A stretch of 64,000 bases of DNA, taken from assembly GCF_001623405.1 (NCBI RefSeq), contig NZ_LUHG01000100.1, positions 62,001-126,000 on the forward strand. The letters are read 5' to 3'. The notes beneath the pieces are model-generated. The model was given only the letters and a program-made list of their open reading frames with translations. It was not told where the DNA came from and ran no database searches. Source of the stretch: Hydrotalea flava. GTDB lineage: Bacteria; Bacteroidota; Bacteroidia; Chitinophagales; Chitinophagaceae. Of the stretch, positions 46,687 through 56,224 are shown in pieces; position 1 is the first letter of the stretch, and each line of letters opens with the position of its first letter. The translations under genes and the position numbers were made by a program.

Positions 46687-46714
46687 AAAAAAGCCGCTCT
46701 AAAAAGAACAGCTT
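46687..46714 (-). terminator. Rho-independent terminator of XRE/S24 regulator gene
   Basis: A 10-bp stem with two or three G-U pairs joins 46691-46700 and 46705-46714 around a 4-nt loop, with U-rich sequence following on the minus strand. It lies about 43 bp past the regulator stop and separates it from the DUF5916 gene. Confidence 0.75.
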
Positions 46715-46757
46715 CTTTCATTCATAAAAATCATCCATCATTATCCAATATCCAAGC

Positions 46758-47513
46758 CTAATTCAGTTTCTTTTTTAAAGTAGAAACCTGTGCCTGTAAA
46801 TTATTCACCATACCTGCCAACTGATTTACATCCCAGCGCTGCACCGTATTGGCTTTTTGTAAAATAAACAATGCTTTCCATACTTCCAGAATATCATCCG
46901 TAGCTACTGCATAGGGTTCATATATTGGATTATCGCTCACCAGCGTTAATTTATTTTTGGCACGGTTATTTTTTAATATTCTTTTGTAAACAATACCATC
47001 TTGTTTAGACAGTACCACATAAGTATTGCTGGATTTTACTTCTTCAATATCCTCTACTTTTTCCCCAACAATTACACTGCCGCTGGGTGTAGGCAACATA
47101 CTATCACCAATTATTTCAAATGCACGATATTGGCCGGGCGCCAGCATGGGTAGGGTAAACGTGTTGAGTTCGTCTAAAAAATCGGTATCTGCATAACCGG
47201 CTAAATAACCGGCTGCAGCTTTTACCGGAACAAAAGAGATAATAGCAGAACCCGAGGAGGCCATTTTTAATTTTCTTCTTTGCTCCAGATAACTGCTTCC
47301 TTTTGCAGCGGATAAATCTTTTAAGAGTAATTCATCCAAACTTAGTTTAAACAATTGTGCTACTTCTTCCAGCACTTCTAATTTTGGTTCGGCTCTTTCT
47401 TCTTCATATGCACCAATTAAGGAACGTTTTACACCTAATTTCTGTGCAAATTCTTCCTGAGTATAGCCTCTTAATTTGCGGAGGTATCTTAAATTTTTTC
47501 CGGCAAAACTCAT
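46758..47513 (-). CDS. XRE-family transcriptional regulator with S24 (LexA/CI-like) peptidase domain
   Basis: A 251-residue repressor-like protein. The N-terminal helix-turn-helix (residues about 8-62) reads NLRYLRKLRGYTQEEFAQKLGVKRSLIGAYEEERAEP-like across its length. The C-terminal half resembles the S24 peptidase: the nucleophile serine is in IGDSMLPTPSGS and the lysine in GIVYKRIL. Such proteins self-cleave in response to RecA filaments or simply dimerise through this domain. A C-terminal coiled coil ends the protein. It has no phage neighbours, so it is a chromosomal regulator, possibly of stress genes. Confidence 0.88.
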   Translation of the reverse strand: MSFAGKNLRYLRKLRGYTQEEFAQKLGVKRSLIGAYEEERAEPKLEVLEEVAQLFKLSLDELLLKDLSAAKGSSYLEQRRKLKMASSGSAIISFVPVKAAAGYLAGYADTDFLDELNTFTLPMLAPGQYRAFEIIGDSMLPTPSGSVIVGEKVEDIEEVKSSNTYVVLSKQDGIVYKRILKNNRAKNKLTLVSDNPIYEPYAVATDDILEVWKALFILQKANTVQRWDVNQLAGMVNNLQAQVSTLKKKLN

Positions 47514-47538
47514 AAACTAATGATTTTAGCCGCAAAAT

Positions 47539-47553
47539 ACTAATTTTTTTAGT
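47539..47553. promoter_or_regulatory. Candidate operator upstream of XRE/S24 regulator
   Basis: The short inverted repeat ACTAA-N5-TTAGT (47539-47543 and 47549-47553) lies 26-40 bp before the regulator ATG, where an autoregulatory operator would be expected. The A/T-rich context makes chance occurrence quite possible. Confidence 0.3.
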
Positions 47554-47595
47554 TAACAAAAAATATTTTTTTATTTTCTTTAAAAATATTTTTAT

Positions 47596-48591
47596 TTACC
47601 AGTTTGCCCGGGCCGATGGAGAAACACTTAAATCGGAAAACTGTTCTGCCTGAAATTTGTAATAGGCAGTGATAGCAATCATGCCTGCATTATCGGTACA
47701 ATATTCAAATGCCGGTATAAAAGTATCCCACCCGTTTTGTTTTCCCATCATTTCAAATGCAGTACGCAGGCCTTTATTGGCACTAACACCGCCGGCTATG
47801 CATAATTGCCTGATGCCGGTTTGGTGAGCTGCTAATTTCAATTTTTGTAATAATATTTTAATAATGGTAGCCTGAATAGAAGCGCATAAATCGTTCAAAT
47901 GATTGGCAACAAATTCAGGTGACTGCTTCTGCAGAAAATAAAGAACGGATGTTTTTAACCCGCTAAAAGAAAAATTGAGGCCGGGCACCTGTGGTTCGGC
48001 AAACTTAAAAGCGGTTGCAATGCCCGTTTGTGCATATTTATCTACCAAAGGACCGCCGGGATAGGGCAGCCCTAATAATTTGGCGGTTTTATCAAAGGCT
48101 TCGCCCGCCGCATCATCAATGGTTTCGCCTAACACTTCTAAATGCAATGGGCTATGCGCCAACACAATTTGTGTATGTCCCCCGCTTACCGTTAAACATA
48201 AAAATGGAAAACTCGGTTTTCTTTCACCAATTAAATTGGCCAGAACATGCGCCTGCATATGGTGCACTGCAATTAACGGTTTATTTAAACCCAATGCCAG
48301 CGATTTGGCAAATTGGGTACCTACCAGCAAACTACCCAATAAACCCGGCGCCTGTGTAAATGCAATGGCATCGATGTCAGCTAACTGTGTTTGTGCTTTT
48401 TTCAATGAAGCTTCTACAACAGGTACAATATTTTGCATGTGTGCACGGCTGGCCAATTCAGGAACCACGCCACCATATTGTGCATGTATGGATTGATTGG
48501 CAATAAAATTAGACAAAATAATTCCATCGGTACAAACTGCGGCTGAGGTTTCATCGCAGGAAGATTCAATAGCTAAAATAGAAACAGACAC
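47596..48591 (-). CDS. tsaD: tRNA N6-adenosine threonylcarbamoyltransferase TsaD
   Basis: Transfers threonylcarbamoyl to A37 of ANN-decoding tRNAs. The metal-binding histidines are in HHMQAHVLANL, and LTVSGGHTQIVL, GEAFDKTAKLLGLPYPGGP and CIAGGVSANKGLR are typical. I choose a GTG start at 48591 (331 residues, MSVSILAIESSCDET): a -7 box (TACTTTTG, minus strand, 48607-48614) covers the in-frame TTG at 48609, and no in-frame ATG exists before the conserved ILAIESSCDET. It is downstream of and co-directional with the MacB-like permease gene. Confidence 0.93.
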   Translation of the reverse strand: MSVSILAIESSCDETSAAVCTDGIILSNFIANQSIHAQYGGVVPELASRAHMQNIVPVVEASLKKAQTQLADIDAIAFTQAPGLLGSLLVGTQFAKSLALGLNKPLIAVHHMQAHVLANLIGERKPSFPFLCLTVSGGHTQIVLAHSPLHLEVLGETIDDAAGEAFDKTAKLLGLPYPGGPLVDKYAQTGIATAFKFAEPQVPGLNFSFSGLKTSVLYFLQKQSPEFVANHLNDLCASIQATIIKILLQKLKLAAHQTGIRQLCIAGGVSANKGLRTAFEMMGKQNGWDTFIPAFEYCTDNAGMIAITAYYKFQAEQFSDLSVSPSARANW

Positions 48592-48606
48592 AGATAAAAA
48601 TTTTGG

Positions 48607-48614
48607 CAAAAGTA
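48607..48614 (-). promoter_or_regulatory. -7 box of tsaD
   Basis: Minus-strand TACTTTTG overlaps the longest possible tsaD start codon (TTG at 48609) and so favours the GTG at 48591, with a leader of about 12 nt. The -33 would lie in the end of the upstream gene and is not clear. Confidence 0.45.
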
Positions 48615-48618
48615 CAGG

Positions 48619-49866
48619 CTATTTGCTACGTATGGCCACAACAGGATCCATTTTTGCGGCAATAGAGGCCGGAATAATACCCGATAAAATTCCCAATACA
48701 ATACAAATATTCAATGCTAATACAATGATGTTGGGTGCTATAAAAATAGGAAAAGGTAACACCTTACTCAGTGCCATGGTAAGTATCCAAACCAAAAACA
48801 AACCGAGTAATCCGCCAATCACACATAAAAATGCACTTTCTAACAAAAACTCGGTTAAAATAGTGCGCTTTTTGGCACCAATGGCTTTTTTTAATCCAAT
48901 TTGGCTGGTACGTTCCCGAACGGTTACAAACATAATATTGGCTACACCAAAAGCGCCCACCAGCAAACTTAAACCGGCTATCGCCCATCCGCCCAAATTC
49001 AACGAACCAAACAATCCGTTTAAAGAATTGCCCAACAAATTCACATCATTCAAAGCAAAATTATCTTCCTGCTGTGGACTTAACTTTCGTTGTTGCCGCA
49101 TAATGCCCTTCAACTCATCAGATAAACTGGCTGTAGCAATATTGTTTTTTGCCTGCACCATAATAAAAGGGCTGCTTTGTTTAATATTGTAAATAGAAGC
49201 AAAATATCGATAAGGTAATAAAATACAATCATCATAATTAAATCCGCCCAATAAACTATTGCCCTGCTTTTCCAGCACACCTACAATGATGGCTTTGTGG
49301 TGGTTAAAATCTATTTGTTTACCCATTGCTTTTTCGGCATTGCCAAACAATTCTTCAGCTACTTTATTGCCAATTACTGTGGCATTGGTGCCATAAGTAA
49401 AATCGTAATCGCTAATATAACGGCCGGCTGCAACGTTAATAGATTGTATTTTATTAAAATCTTCTGTAACACTGTAAATGTTTGTATTGGTTAAACTATT
49501 GTCACCATACGATAAAGTTGCATTTTGCGAGGCAAAAAATGCCATTGCATCAGCCAACTCGCTTTTAGCCTGAATAAACTTCATTTCATCATAAGTTGGA
49601 GTTGGCCGTTTTACGAACTTCCACCAGGGGTACTCTCCGCCTCCGCCATATTCCCATTTATCAATATAAATAGTATTATTACCCAAGGTTTGCACCTCCC
49701 CTTTTATCTTTCGTTTTAAACTATCTACCGTAGCCAATACGCCAATAATGCAAAAAATACCGATGGTGATACCGAATAACGACAAAAAAGTACGCAACTT
49801 ATTTACCCTTAATTCCTGAAGAGCCATTTTAAAACTGTTCCAGATAATGGTGAGCAATTTTATCAT
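48619..49866 (-). CDS. ABC transporter permease, MacB/FtsX type
   Basis: From the ATG at 49866 it has 415 residues. The first membrane helix (LSLFGITIGIFCIIGVLATV) precedes a large periplasmic domain (MacB-like core domain, residues about 55-270), then three C-terminal helices of the FtsX domain with FGVANIMFVTVRERTSQIGLKKAIGAKKRTI between helices 2 and 3. Such proteins move lipoproteins, antimicrobials or peptides by mechanotransmission. The cognate ATPase and periplasmic adaptor are not adjacent. The gene appears to have a full promoter directly before the ATG. Confidence 0.9.
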   Translation of the reverse strand: MIKLLTIIWNSFKMALQELRVNKLRTFLSLFGITIGIFCIIGVLATVDSLKRKIKGEVQTLGNNTIYIDKWEYGGGGEYPWWKFVKRPTPTYDEMKFIQAKSELADAMAFFASQNATLSYGDNSLTNTNIYSVTEDFNKIQSINVAAGRYISDYDFTYGTNATVIGNKVAEELFGNAEKAMGKQIDFNHHKAIIVGVLEKQGNSLLGGFNYDDCILLPYRYFASIYNIKQSSPFIMVQAKNNIATASLSDELKGIMRQQRKLSPQQEDNFALNDVNLLGNSLNGLFGSLNLGGWAIAGLSLLVGAFGVANIMFVTVRERTSQIGLKKAIGAKKRTILTEFLLESAFLCVIGGLLGLFLVWILTMALSKVLPFPIFIAPNIIVLALNICIVLGILSGIIPASIAAKMDPVVAIRSK

Positions 49867-49870
49867 AAAC

Positions 49871-49903
49871 CAAATGTAATGTGTTATTTCACATTTTTTC
49901 AAA
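49871..49903 (-). promoter_or_regulatory. Promoter of MacB-like permease gene, predicting a leaderless mRNA
   Basis: On the minus strand TTTG (49900-49903) and TACATTTG (49871-49878) are 21 nt apart, a full consensus match. Transcription should begin at about 49867, one base before the ATG at 49866. Confidence 0.7.
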
Positions 49904-50147
49904 TTATTGGTTCAGCGTATATTAATAAGGATGAGCGCAATAATTCAACAATGAACTGAATTTAAATTACTACAATAAAGCCGGGCATATTTTTTTCAAA
50001 GCAAATAAAATTTCAAATTATTAAACAAAGGTTGCGTTTACATCATTAAAATGCAGTAAAAATGGCATTCTTCGCTTCTATACATCAACAAATACCAACA
50101 AATACTGTTATTTGAATAAATGCATTTTGCAAAAAATAAAAAAATCA
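49904..50147. other. Intergenic region between divergent permease and sdh promoters
   Basis: The gene-free stretch 49867-50214 holds the two divergent promoters at its ends. I see no gene, RNA fold, repeat or terminator in the AT-rich middle part. Confidence 0.6.
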
Positions 50148-50181
50148 TTTTGTTATAGCATTGCTGTGAATTGTATTTTTG
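50148..50181 (+). promoter_or_regulatory. Promoter of sdhCAB operon
   Basis: TTTTG at 50148-50152 and TATTTTTG at 50174-50181 are 21 nt apart. The predicted start near 50185 leaves a 30-nt leader before the sdhC ATG at 50215. Confidence 0.7.
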
Positions 50182-50214
50182 CAAAGATTTTTTTTTCAAC
50201 TTCAATTCTGCTAT

Positions 50215-50901
50215 ATGACCTGGAAGCAAGTCTTTACCTCTTCGGTAGGAAAAAAATTAGTAATGGGTTTAACAGGGGTTTTCCTGATTTTGTTTTTAGT
50301 AGTACATGCCGGTTTAAATGCCTGTATTTGGGCAGATGATGGTGGTGTAATGTTTAACAGAGCGGCCAATTTTATGGGTAGCAATATTGTACCTCGAATT
50401 TTAGAAATTGGTTTGTTCATTTTTATATTTCTCCACATTATTCAGGGTTATGTTTTAGAAGCGGGTAACCGTAGTAAACGTAAAGTAGGTTATGCCATTG
50501 CATATGGTAACCGAGGCAGTAAGTGGTACAGCCGCAGTATGGCCATTTTAGGCACTATCTTATTATTATTCTTTATTGTACACTGGAAGCAGTTTTGGAT
50601 ACCCTCCAGATTTACCGGTGTAGAAGAAGTAACACTGCCCAATGGGTTGCAGGTGCATAATTTATATGCACTCATGCGTGATACTTTTTCGCAGTTATGG
50701 GTGGTTATATTCTATGTAATTTGCTGCATTAGCTTAGGTTACCACTTAGCACATGGCTTTCAAAGTGCATTTAAAACTTTAGGCGTACACAATAAAAGAT
50801 ACCAGCAAATGCTCACTTCATTTGGGTATGGTTTTGCCATTGTGATTCCTGCCATTTTCGCATTGATGCCAATTAGTTTTTATTTTCATTTAATTAGCTG
50901 A
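50215..50901 (+). CDS. sdhC: Succinate dehydrogenase cytochrome b subunit (single-subunit anchor)
   Basis: Membrane anchor of succinate:quinone oxidoreductase, binding haem b and quinone. From the ATG at 50215 it has 228 residues with five membrane helices, as in the Bacteroidota/epsilon type with one large anchor subunit rather than SdhC plus SdhD. Candidate haem-ligand histidines lie in FLVVHAGLN, FLHIIQGYVLE, FIVHWKQFW and LGYHLAHGFQSA. First gene of sdhCAB. Confidence 0.9.
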   Translation: MTWKQVFTSSVGKKLVMGLTGVFLILFLVVHAGLNACIWADDGGVMFNRAANFMGSNIVPRILEIGLFIFIFLHIIQGYVLEAGNRSKRKVGYAIAYGNRGSKWYSRSMAILGTILLLFFIVHWKQFWIPSRFTGVEEVTLPNGLQVHNLYALMRDTFSQLWVVIFYVICCISLGYHLAHGFQSAFKTLGVHNKRYQQMLTSFGYGFAIVIPAIFALMPISFYFHLIS

Positions 50902-50998
50902 TTGAAAAAATATAACAGCAAAAAGGAACCGCTTCATTCAACAAAAGAAGTTTTCCTTTATAAAAAATACCAATTTTAATCTACAAAAAAGTAGTACC

Positions 50999-52972
50999 AT
51001 GTTAGAATCAAAAATTCCTCCCGGCTCTCTGGAACATAAATGGACCGATTACAAAGGACATTGTAAATTGGTAAACCCCGCCAACAAACGGAAGTTAGAA
51101 ATTATTGTAGTAGGTACTGGTTTGGCCGGAGCCAGTGCTGCCGCCAGTTTGGGCGAATTGGGTTATAAAGTAAAAGCATTTTGCTTTCAGGATAGTCCGC
51201 GCAGAGCCCACTCTATTGCTGCACAGGGTGGAATTAATGCGGCTAAGAATTACCAAAATGATGGTGACAGTGTTTTTCGTTTATTTTATGATACGGTAAA
51301 AGGTGGCGATTACCGCAGCCGCGAAGCCAATGTATACCGCCTTGCCGAAGTAAGTGCCAATATTATTGATCAGTGTGTGGCACAAGGCGTACCCTTTGCC
51401 AGGGAATATGGTGGTGTGTTAAGCAACCGTTCATTTGGCGGTGTGCAGGTACAAAGAACTTTTTACGCTGCAGGGCAAACTGGTCAGCAATTACTCATTG
51501 GTGCCTATCAGGCTTTAGAACGTCAGGTGGCATTGGGCAATGTAAAAATGTATGCCCGTCATGAAATGCAGGAAATTGTAGTAATTGATGGAAAAGCAAG
51601 AGGTATTATTGCAAGAGATTTGATTTCCGGAAAATTAGAAAGATATTTCGGCCATGCGGTACTATTGTGTAGTGGAGGTTATGGTAACGTGTTTTATTTG
51701 TCGACCAACGCAATGGGTAGCAATGTAACTGCCGCCTGGAAAGCGCATAAAAACGGCGCATTATTTGGCAATCCCTGTTTTACACAAATACATCCTACCT
51801 GTATTCCCGTAACCGGCGATCATCAAAGTAAATTAACCTTAATGAGCGAATCATTAAGAAATGATGGCCGTATATGGGTTCCCAAACAAAAAGGAGATAC
51901 GCGTAAAGCCAGCCAGATACCTGAAGAGGAAAGAGATTATTATTTAGAAAGAAGATATCCTGCATTTGGTAATCTGGTACCTCGTGATGTGGCTTCCAGA
52001 GCTGCCAAAGAAAGATGTGATGAAGGATACGGTGTAGGCTCTTCTAAACAGGCAGTTTATCTTGACTTTAGTGCCGCTTTTGAAAGATATGGTACAACAG
52101 AAGCCGGTATACATGGTATCGATAATCCTTCAAAAGAGCAAATTATATCACTCGGCAAACAGGTGGTAAAAGAAAAATATGGTAATCTTTTCGATATGTA
52201 TGAAAAAATTACCGGGGAAAATCCTTATGAAGTTCCCATGCGCATCTACCCTGCCGTACACTATACCATGGGCGGTTTGTGGGTTGATTATGAATTGATG
52301 ACAACTGTAAAAGGATTGTATGCATTGGGAGAAGCCAACTTCTCTGATCATGGTGCCAACCGCTTAGGTGCCAGTGCCTTAATGCAAGGATTAGCGGATG
52401 GTTATTTTGTTATTCCCTATACCATTGGAAATTATCTGGCTGACGAAATTTATAATAAGCCAATTTCAACCGATCATGAAGCTTTTCAAATCGCAGAAAA
52501 AAAGGTACAGGAAAGATTAGAAAGTTTAATGAGTATTCAGGGTACACAAACTGTAGAAAGTTTTCATAAACGCCTCGGTAAAATTATGTGGGACAAATGT
52601 GGTATGGCCAGAAATGCCAATGGTTTACAACAAGCCATCACCGAAATACAACAACTCAAAAAAGAATTTTGGAGTGATGTTAAAATACCCGGTGGCATTA
52701 ATGAACTGAATACTGAATTAGACAAAGCAGGCCGTGTTGCCGATTTTATTGAATTAGGTGAATTAATGTGTATAGATGCTTTAAACAGAAATGAAAGCTG
52801 TGGCGGACATTTTAGAGAAGAATACCAAACCCCCGATGGTGAAGCATTAAGAGATGATGCCAATTATATGTATGTAGCTGCCTGGCAATATAAAGGCGAT
52901 CACAACTGGGAATTACACAAAGAACCTTTACAGTACGATGTAATTAAACCCACTCAAAGAAATTACAAGTAA
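50999..52972 (+). CDS. sdhA: Succinate dehydrogenase flavoprotein subunit
   Basis: Catalytic FAD subunit oxidising succinate to fumarate. The 657-residue protein has the dinucleotide fold [21 protein letters not shown] near residue 35, the covalent FAD histidine in [17 protein letters not shown], catalytic-domain segments FTQIHPTC and [12 protein letters not shown], and the [21 protein letters not shown] motif. The usual C-terminal helical domain is complete. It is 97 bp after sdhC and 39 bp before sdhB in one operon. Confidence 0.96.
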   Translation: MLESKIPPGSLEHKWTDYKGHCKLVNPANKRKLEIIVVGTGLAGASAAASLGELGYKVKAFCFQDSPRRAHSIAAQGGINAAKNYQNDGDSVFRLFYDTVKGGDYRSREANVYRLAEVSANIIDQCVAQGVPFAREYGGVLSNRSFGGVQVQRTFYAAGQTGQQLLIGAYQALERQVALGNVKMYARHEMQEIVVIDGKARGIIARDLISGKLERYFGHAVLLCSGGYGNVFYLSTNAMGSNVTAAWKAHKNGALFGNPCFTQIHPTCIPVTGDHQSKLTLMSESLRNDGRIWVPKQKGDTRKASQIPEEERDYYLERRYPAFGNLVPRDVASRAAKERCDEGYGVGSSKQAVYLDFSAAFERYGTTEAGIHGIDNPSKEQIISLGKQVVKEKYGNLFDMYEKITGENPYEVPMRIYPAVHYTMGGLWVDYELMTTVKGLYALGEANFSDHGANRLGASALMQGLADGYFVIPYTIGNYLADEIYNKPISTDHEAFQIAEKKVQERLESLMSIQGTQTVESFHKRLGKIMWDKCGMARNANGLQQAITEIQQLKKEFWSDVKIPGGINELNTELDKAGRVADFIELGELMCIDALNRNESCGGHFREEYQTPDGEALRDDANYMYVAAWQYKGDHNWELHKEPLQYDVIKPTQRNYK

Positions 52973-53011
52973 ACAATGGAATCCTATTTTTAAAGATTTT
53001 AATATTTTTAT

Positions 53012-53776
53012 ATGGAACACTATACCATGAATCTAAACTTAAAAGTTTGGAAACAAAAAGACAAAAATGCAAAGGGTAGTTTTAAAATGTATCGGGTAGA
53101 AAACATTTCTTCGGAAATGAGTTTTTTGGAAATGTTTGATGTACTGAACGAACAACTGATTAAAGCAGGCGAAGACCCAATTGCATTTGACCATGATTGT
53201 CGCGAAGGTATTTGTGGTATGTGTTCTATGTATATTAATGGTAAACCGCATGGTCCGTGGCAAGCCAATACTACCTGCCAATTACACATGCGGGCATTTC
53301 AAAATGAAGATACCATAGTTGTAGAGCCTTGGAGAGCCAATGCTTTCCCGGTAATTAAAGATTTAATGGTTGACCGTTCTGCTTTCGACAGAATTATACA
53401 AGCCGGCGGATACATTTCTGTAAATACCGGTAATGCAGTAGATGGTAATGCTATATTGGTTGATAAAGACAATGCTGACAATTCCTTTGCTGCAGCCATG
53501 TGTATTGGCTGTGGTGCCTGTGTAGCAGCTTGCAAAAACAGCAGTGCCATGCTGTTTGTTTCAGCCAAAATATCGCATTTGGCGCTTTTACCACAAGGAG
53601 ATCCTGAACGCCATCATCGCGTAATTAATATGATTGCACAAATGGATAAAGAGGGTTTTGGTTCCTGCACCAATACCGGTGCCTGCGAAGCTGCCTGCCC
53701 GAAAGAAATTTCGCTCACCAATATTGCACGCCTCAACAATGAATATTTGAAAGCAAGCCTGGTTGCAGAAAAATAA
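53012..53776 (+). CDS. sdhB: Succinate dehydrogenase iron-sulfur subunit
   Basis: Carries electrons from the flavin to the membrane quinone. The 254-residue protein has the N-terminal [2Fe-2S] ferredoxin domain ([15 protein letters not shown]), the [4Fe-4S] motif [11 protein letters not shown] and the [3Fe-4S]-type motif [16 protein letters not shown] downstream ATG at 53027 (MNLNLKVW) is an alternative start. It is the last gene of the operon and is followed by a clear terminator. Confidence 0.95.
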   Translation: MEHYTMNLNLKVWKQKDKNAKGSFKMYRVENISSEMSFLEMFDVLNEQLIKAGEDPIAFDHDCREGICGMCSMYINGKPHGPWQANTTCQLHMRAFQNEDTIVVEPWRANAFPVIKDLMVDRSAFDRIIQAGGYISVNTGNAVDGNAILVDKDNADNSFAAAMCIGCGACVAACKNSSAMLFVSAKISHLALLPQGDPERHHRVINMIAQMDKEGFGSCTNTGACEAACPKEISLTNIARLNNEYLKASLVAEK

Positions 53777-53797
53777 ATTACATAACAATTTTCTTAG

Positions 53798-53837
53798 AAA
53801 AAATCTCATTTTACCTTAAGCAATGAGATTTTTTTTA
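53798..53837 (+). terminator. Rho-independent terminator of sdhCAB
   Basis: AAAAATCTCATT (53799-53810) pairs with AATGAGATTTTT (53822-53833) around an 11-nt loop, followed by further T residues. It lies 22 bp past the sdhB stop. Confidence 0.88.
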
Positions 53838-54021
53838 TGCAATTTGGCCAAATCTTAAAATTTATCGTATATTGAATTAAAATGCTATTCATGATGTATT
53901 ATTTCAATCCACATAACCCATTTGTGCCTGCAACCCTGCCAGGCATTTTGTTCAAAAAGCCTAACACGAAATGATACCAATACACTCCCATCTTTAATGA
54001 TTGCTATTTGCTATTCAAACT

Positions 54022-54741
54022 ATGTCAAATTCCTATTTTTCATTCAAACAATTTCATGTTGCGCAAGATAAATGTGCCATGAAAGTATGTACCGATGCCT
54101 GCCTGTTTGGGGCTTTTATAGCGCAATATATATCGAACCATTCGGCTAACGCTATTGCTGATATTGGAACAGGAACAGGACTGTTGAGTTTAATGATGGC
54201 ACAAAAAAATGCATCCATCATTCATGCCTATGAAATAGATGAACAAGCCGCAATGCAGGCAAACGAAAATTTTTCAGCCTCAAAATGGCATCAACGATTA
54301 ACAGTAATCAAAGGAAATGTATTGCTACTAAAGCCTGCTACTACTTATGAATGGATTGTTTGTAACCCGCCTTTTTATGAAAAAAGCCTGAAAAGCCCAA
54401 ATTCCAGCAAAAACATAGCAATGCACAGTGAACAACTTCGGCTACCAGATTTGCTTCCATTATGCCATCAATATTTAACCCAAAAAGGAAGATTTGCATT
54501 GCTTTTGCCCTATAACCAAACCACATCATTTATAGCGATGGCACATCAAAATCATTTTTATTTAGAATATAAATTAGATGTAAAACCCAGCCCTAAACAT
54601 CATTTTTTTAGAACCATCTGTATTTTTTCTAAGCAGCCAACACCTACATTATTGGAAGAAAACTTAACGATAAAAGAGCTAAGCAATGCCTACAGCGAGC
54701 CTTTCAAAGCGTTATTAAAAGATTATTATCAGTTTCTTTAA
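54022..54741 (+). CDS. trmN6: TrmN6-like tRNA1(Val) (adenine-37-N6)-methyltransferase
   Basis: From the ATG at 54022 it has 239 residues. The SAM-binding motif is ADIGTGTGLLSLMMAQ near residue 50, and the N6-adenine methylase motif NPPF is at about residue 115 (WIVCNPPFYEKSL). The N-terminus FKQFHVAQDKCAMKVCTDACLFGAF matches the YfiC/TrmN6 family, which modifies A37 of tRNA-Val. The gene is single and converges on the alanine-dehydrogenase-like gene with a 7-bp gap. Confidence 0.87.
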   Translation: MSNSYFSFKQFHVAQDKCAMKVCTDACLFGAFIAQYISNHSANAIADIGTGTGLLSLMMAQKNASIIHAYEIDEQAAMQANENFSASKWHQRLTVIKGNVLLLKPATTYEWIVCNPPFYEKSLKSPNSSKNIAMHSEQLRLPDLLPLCHQYLTQKGRFALLLPYNQTTSFIAMAHQNHFYLEYKLDVKPSPKHHFFRTICIFSKQPTPTLLEENLTIKELSNAYSEPFKALLKDYYQFL

Positions 54742-54748
54742 ATCAAAA

Positions 54749-55945
54749 TTATTTGGCGGCATAATCAGCTAAATAAGAGAAGGCCTGGGTAAGTTGCCCT
54801 TTCTTTAAAATTGTAGCCCTTTCAATCATATCACTTCCGGAAGTTAATAAATCGGGTAATACATGCTTCATGAGCTGTTCGCCAAAATAACGGCTGGCAT
54901 CGCGGGGTAACTCATTGGGTAAATTTCCAACAGCAATTACGTCAATACTGCCGGGTAAGTAAGGCTTTGTTTTGGTAAAGTTCACTCTGTCAACTCCATA
55001 AACAGGATCTTCAATAGTTTGATCGCCCAGATTGATGGGTACAGAGCCATGTGCATCGTCGGTTATATCAGAAATAATTTGTATAGTAAAATGTTCATCA
55101 ATATCAGTTAATTCAAATAACCTTGGCATTTCCGCTGTCCAAAAGATACCATTCATCAATATATCGGTACAGTGAGCATAAGGCAAAAACCTGCTTCTGT
55201 AATCTTTTGAATTGGTATGAAAATGTTCACGCTGATAGGTTTTTAAATATTTATGCGTAAATAAATCGGGACCTTTTAGTTGTACATAAACAGGATAGGT
55301 AAATTTTTTTTCTAAATACTCGTCGGGTTCTACCTCGGTAACACCCAATAAATTCATCACTTCAATAATACCATGCGCCACTCTTCCACTTCCTGTTACA
55401 GCAATTTTAATATTAGGTAATTTTAATCCAAAATAATGATGAATGAGAGAGCGGTAATCTTTTACTTCATATACCCGGCCTAAATGAAAGAGTCCGGTTC
55501 TGTTTCCATAACACATCATACCATTGTGTGCTCCAACAATACCGGCAAAAAATCCAAAACCTATAATTCGCTGCCCATCTTCATGCTCCAAACATTCATA
55601 ATCAATTAATGTGATTTTTTTATCTATCATTTCATGAAACAAAGCACGGTTATAAGGTTGTTTCTTTCGCGTATGTGAGAAAAAAAGATATACCTTATCG
55701 GGAATAAGATCAGTTTTAGGTACTTCTTTTATACCCAGCAAAATATCACAATCTGTAACATCCGCTGTAACTTTTATTCCGGCTCTTCTATATTCATCAT
55801 CTGAAAAACAACGATTGAAAGAAGACTGAACAACAATAGCAATATCAGGGAAATGTTGCATCATCCATTTGCATTGAGCGGGTATTAAAGCCACGCGACT
55901 ATCAGCAGGAATTTTTCCTTCTTTAATAAGTCCAATCTTGATCAT
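54749..55945 (-). CDS. Alanine dehydrogenase/saccharopine dehydrogenase-like NAD(P) oxidoreductase
   Basis: A 398-residue protein with the N-terminal AlaDh_PNT fold (IGLIKEGKIPADSRVALIPAQC, with the conserved Arg and Lys of the substrate site) and a C-terminal Rossmann domain (IAVTGSGRVAHGIIEVMNLLG) that would bind NAD(P). It resembles yeast-type lysine-forming saccharopine dehydrogenase as much as alanine dehydrogenase, so the substrate is uncertain. The gene is single. Its 5' side faces a 279-bp gap before the CoA-transferase gene that shows only promoter-like sequence near 56208. Confidence 0.8.
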   Translation of the reverse strand: MIKIGLIKEGKIPADSRVALIPAQCKWMMQHFPDIAIVVQSSFNRCFSDDEYRRAGIKVTADVTDCDILLGIKEVPKTDLIPDKVYLFFSHTRKKQPYNRALFHEMIDKKITLIDYECLEHEDGQRIIGFGFFAGIVGAHNGMMCYGNRTGLFHLGRVYEVKDYRSLIHHYFGLKLPNIKIAVTGSGRVAHGIIEVMNLLGVTEVEPDEYLEKKFTYPVYVQLKGPDLFTHKYLKTYQREHFHTNSKDYRSRFLPYAHCTDILMNGIFWTAEMPRLFELTDIDEHFTIQIISDITDDAHGSVPINLGDQTIEDPVYGVDRVNFTKTKPYLPGSIDVIAVGNLPNELPRDASRYFGEQLMKHVLPDLLTSGSDMIERATILKKGQLTQAFSYLADYAAK

Positions 55946-56224
55946 ACGGCTACTATTTGAAACATAAAGGTATTTTATTCACTACAAATAATGCATACTA
56001 TATTCTTCCAATTTCCAAACCACAAATTTTCTATACTTGTAAATAAAAAAGAATACATGATTGGTTTTAGAGGAAAAATCTAATAGGGCAAAACACAATT
56101 ATTATAGCAATTCTATCAATAAGCAAACCATACCATCCTGTTCAATTAAGTATGTTAAATGTACAGCTAACCTAACAAAAATCATTTTTCAGGCAGTAAA
56201 ACAAATGTTACTTTGCTGAAAAAC

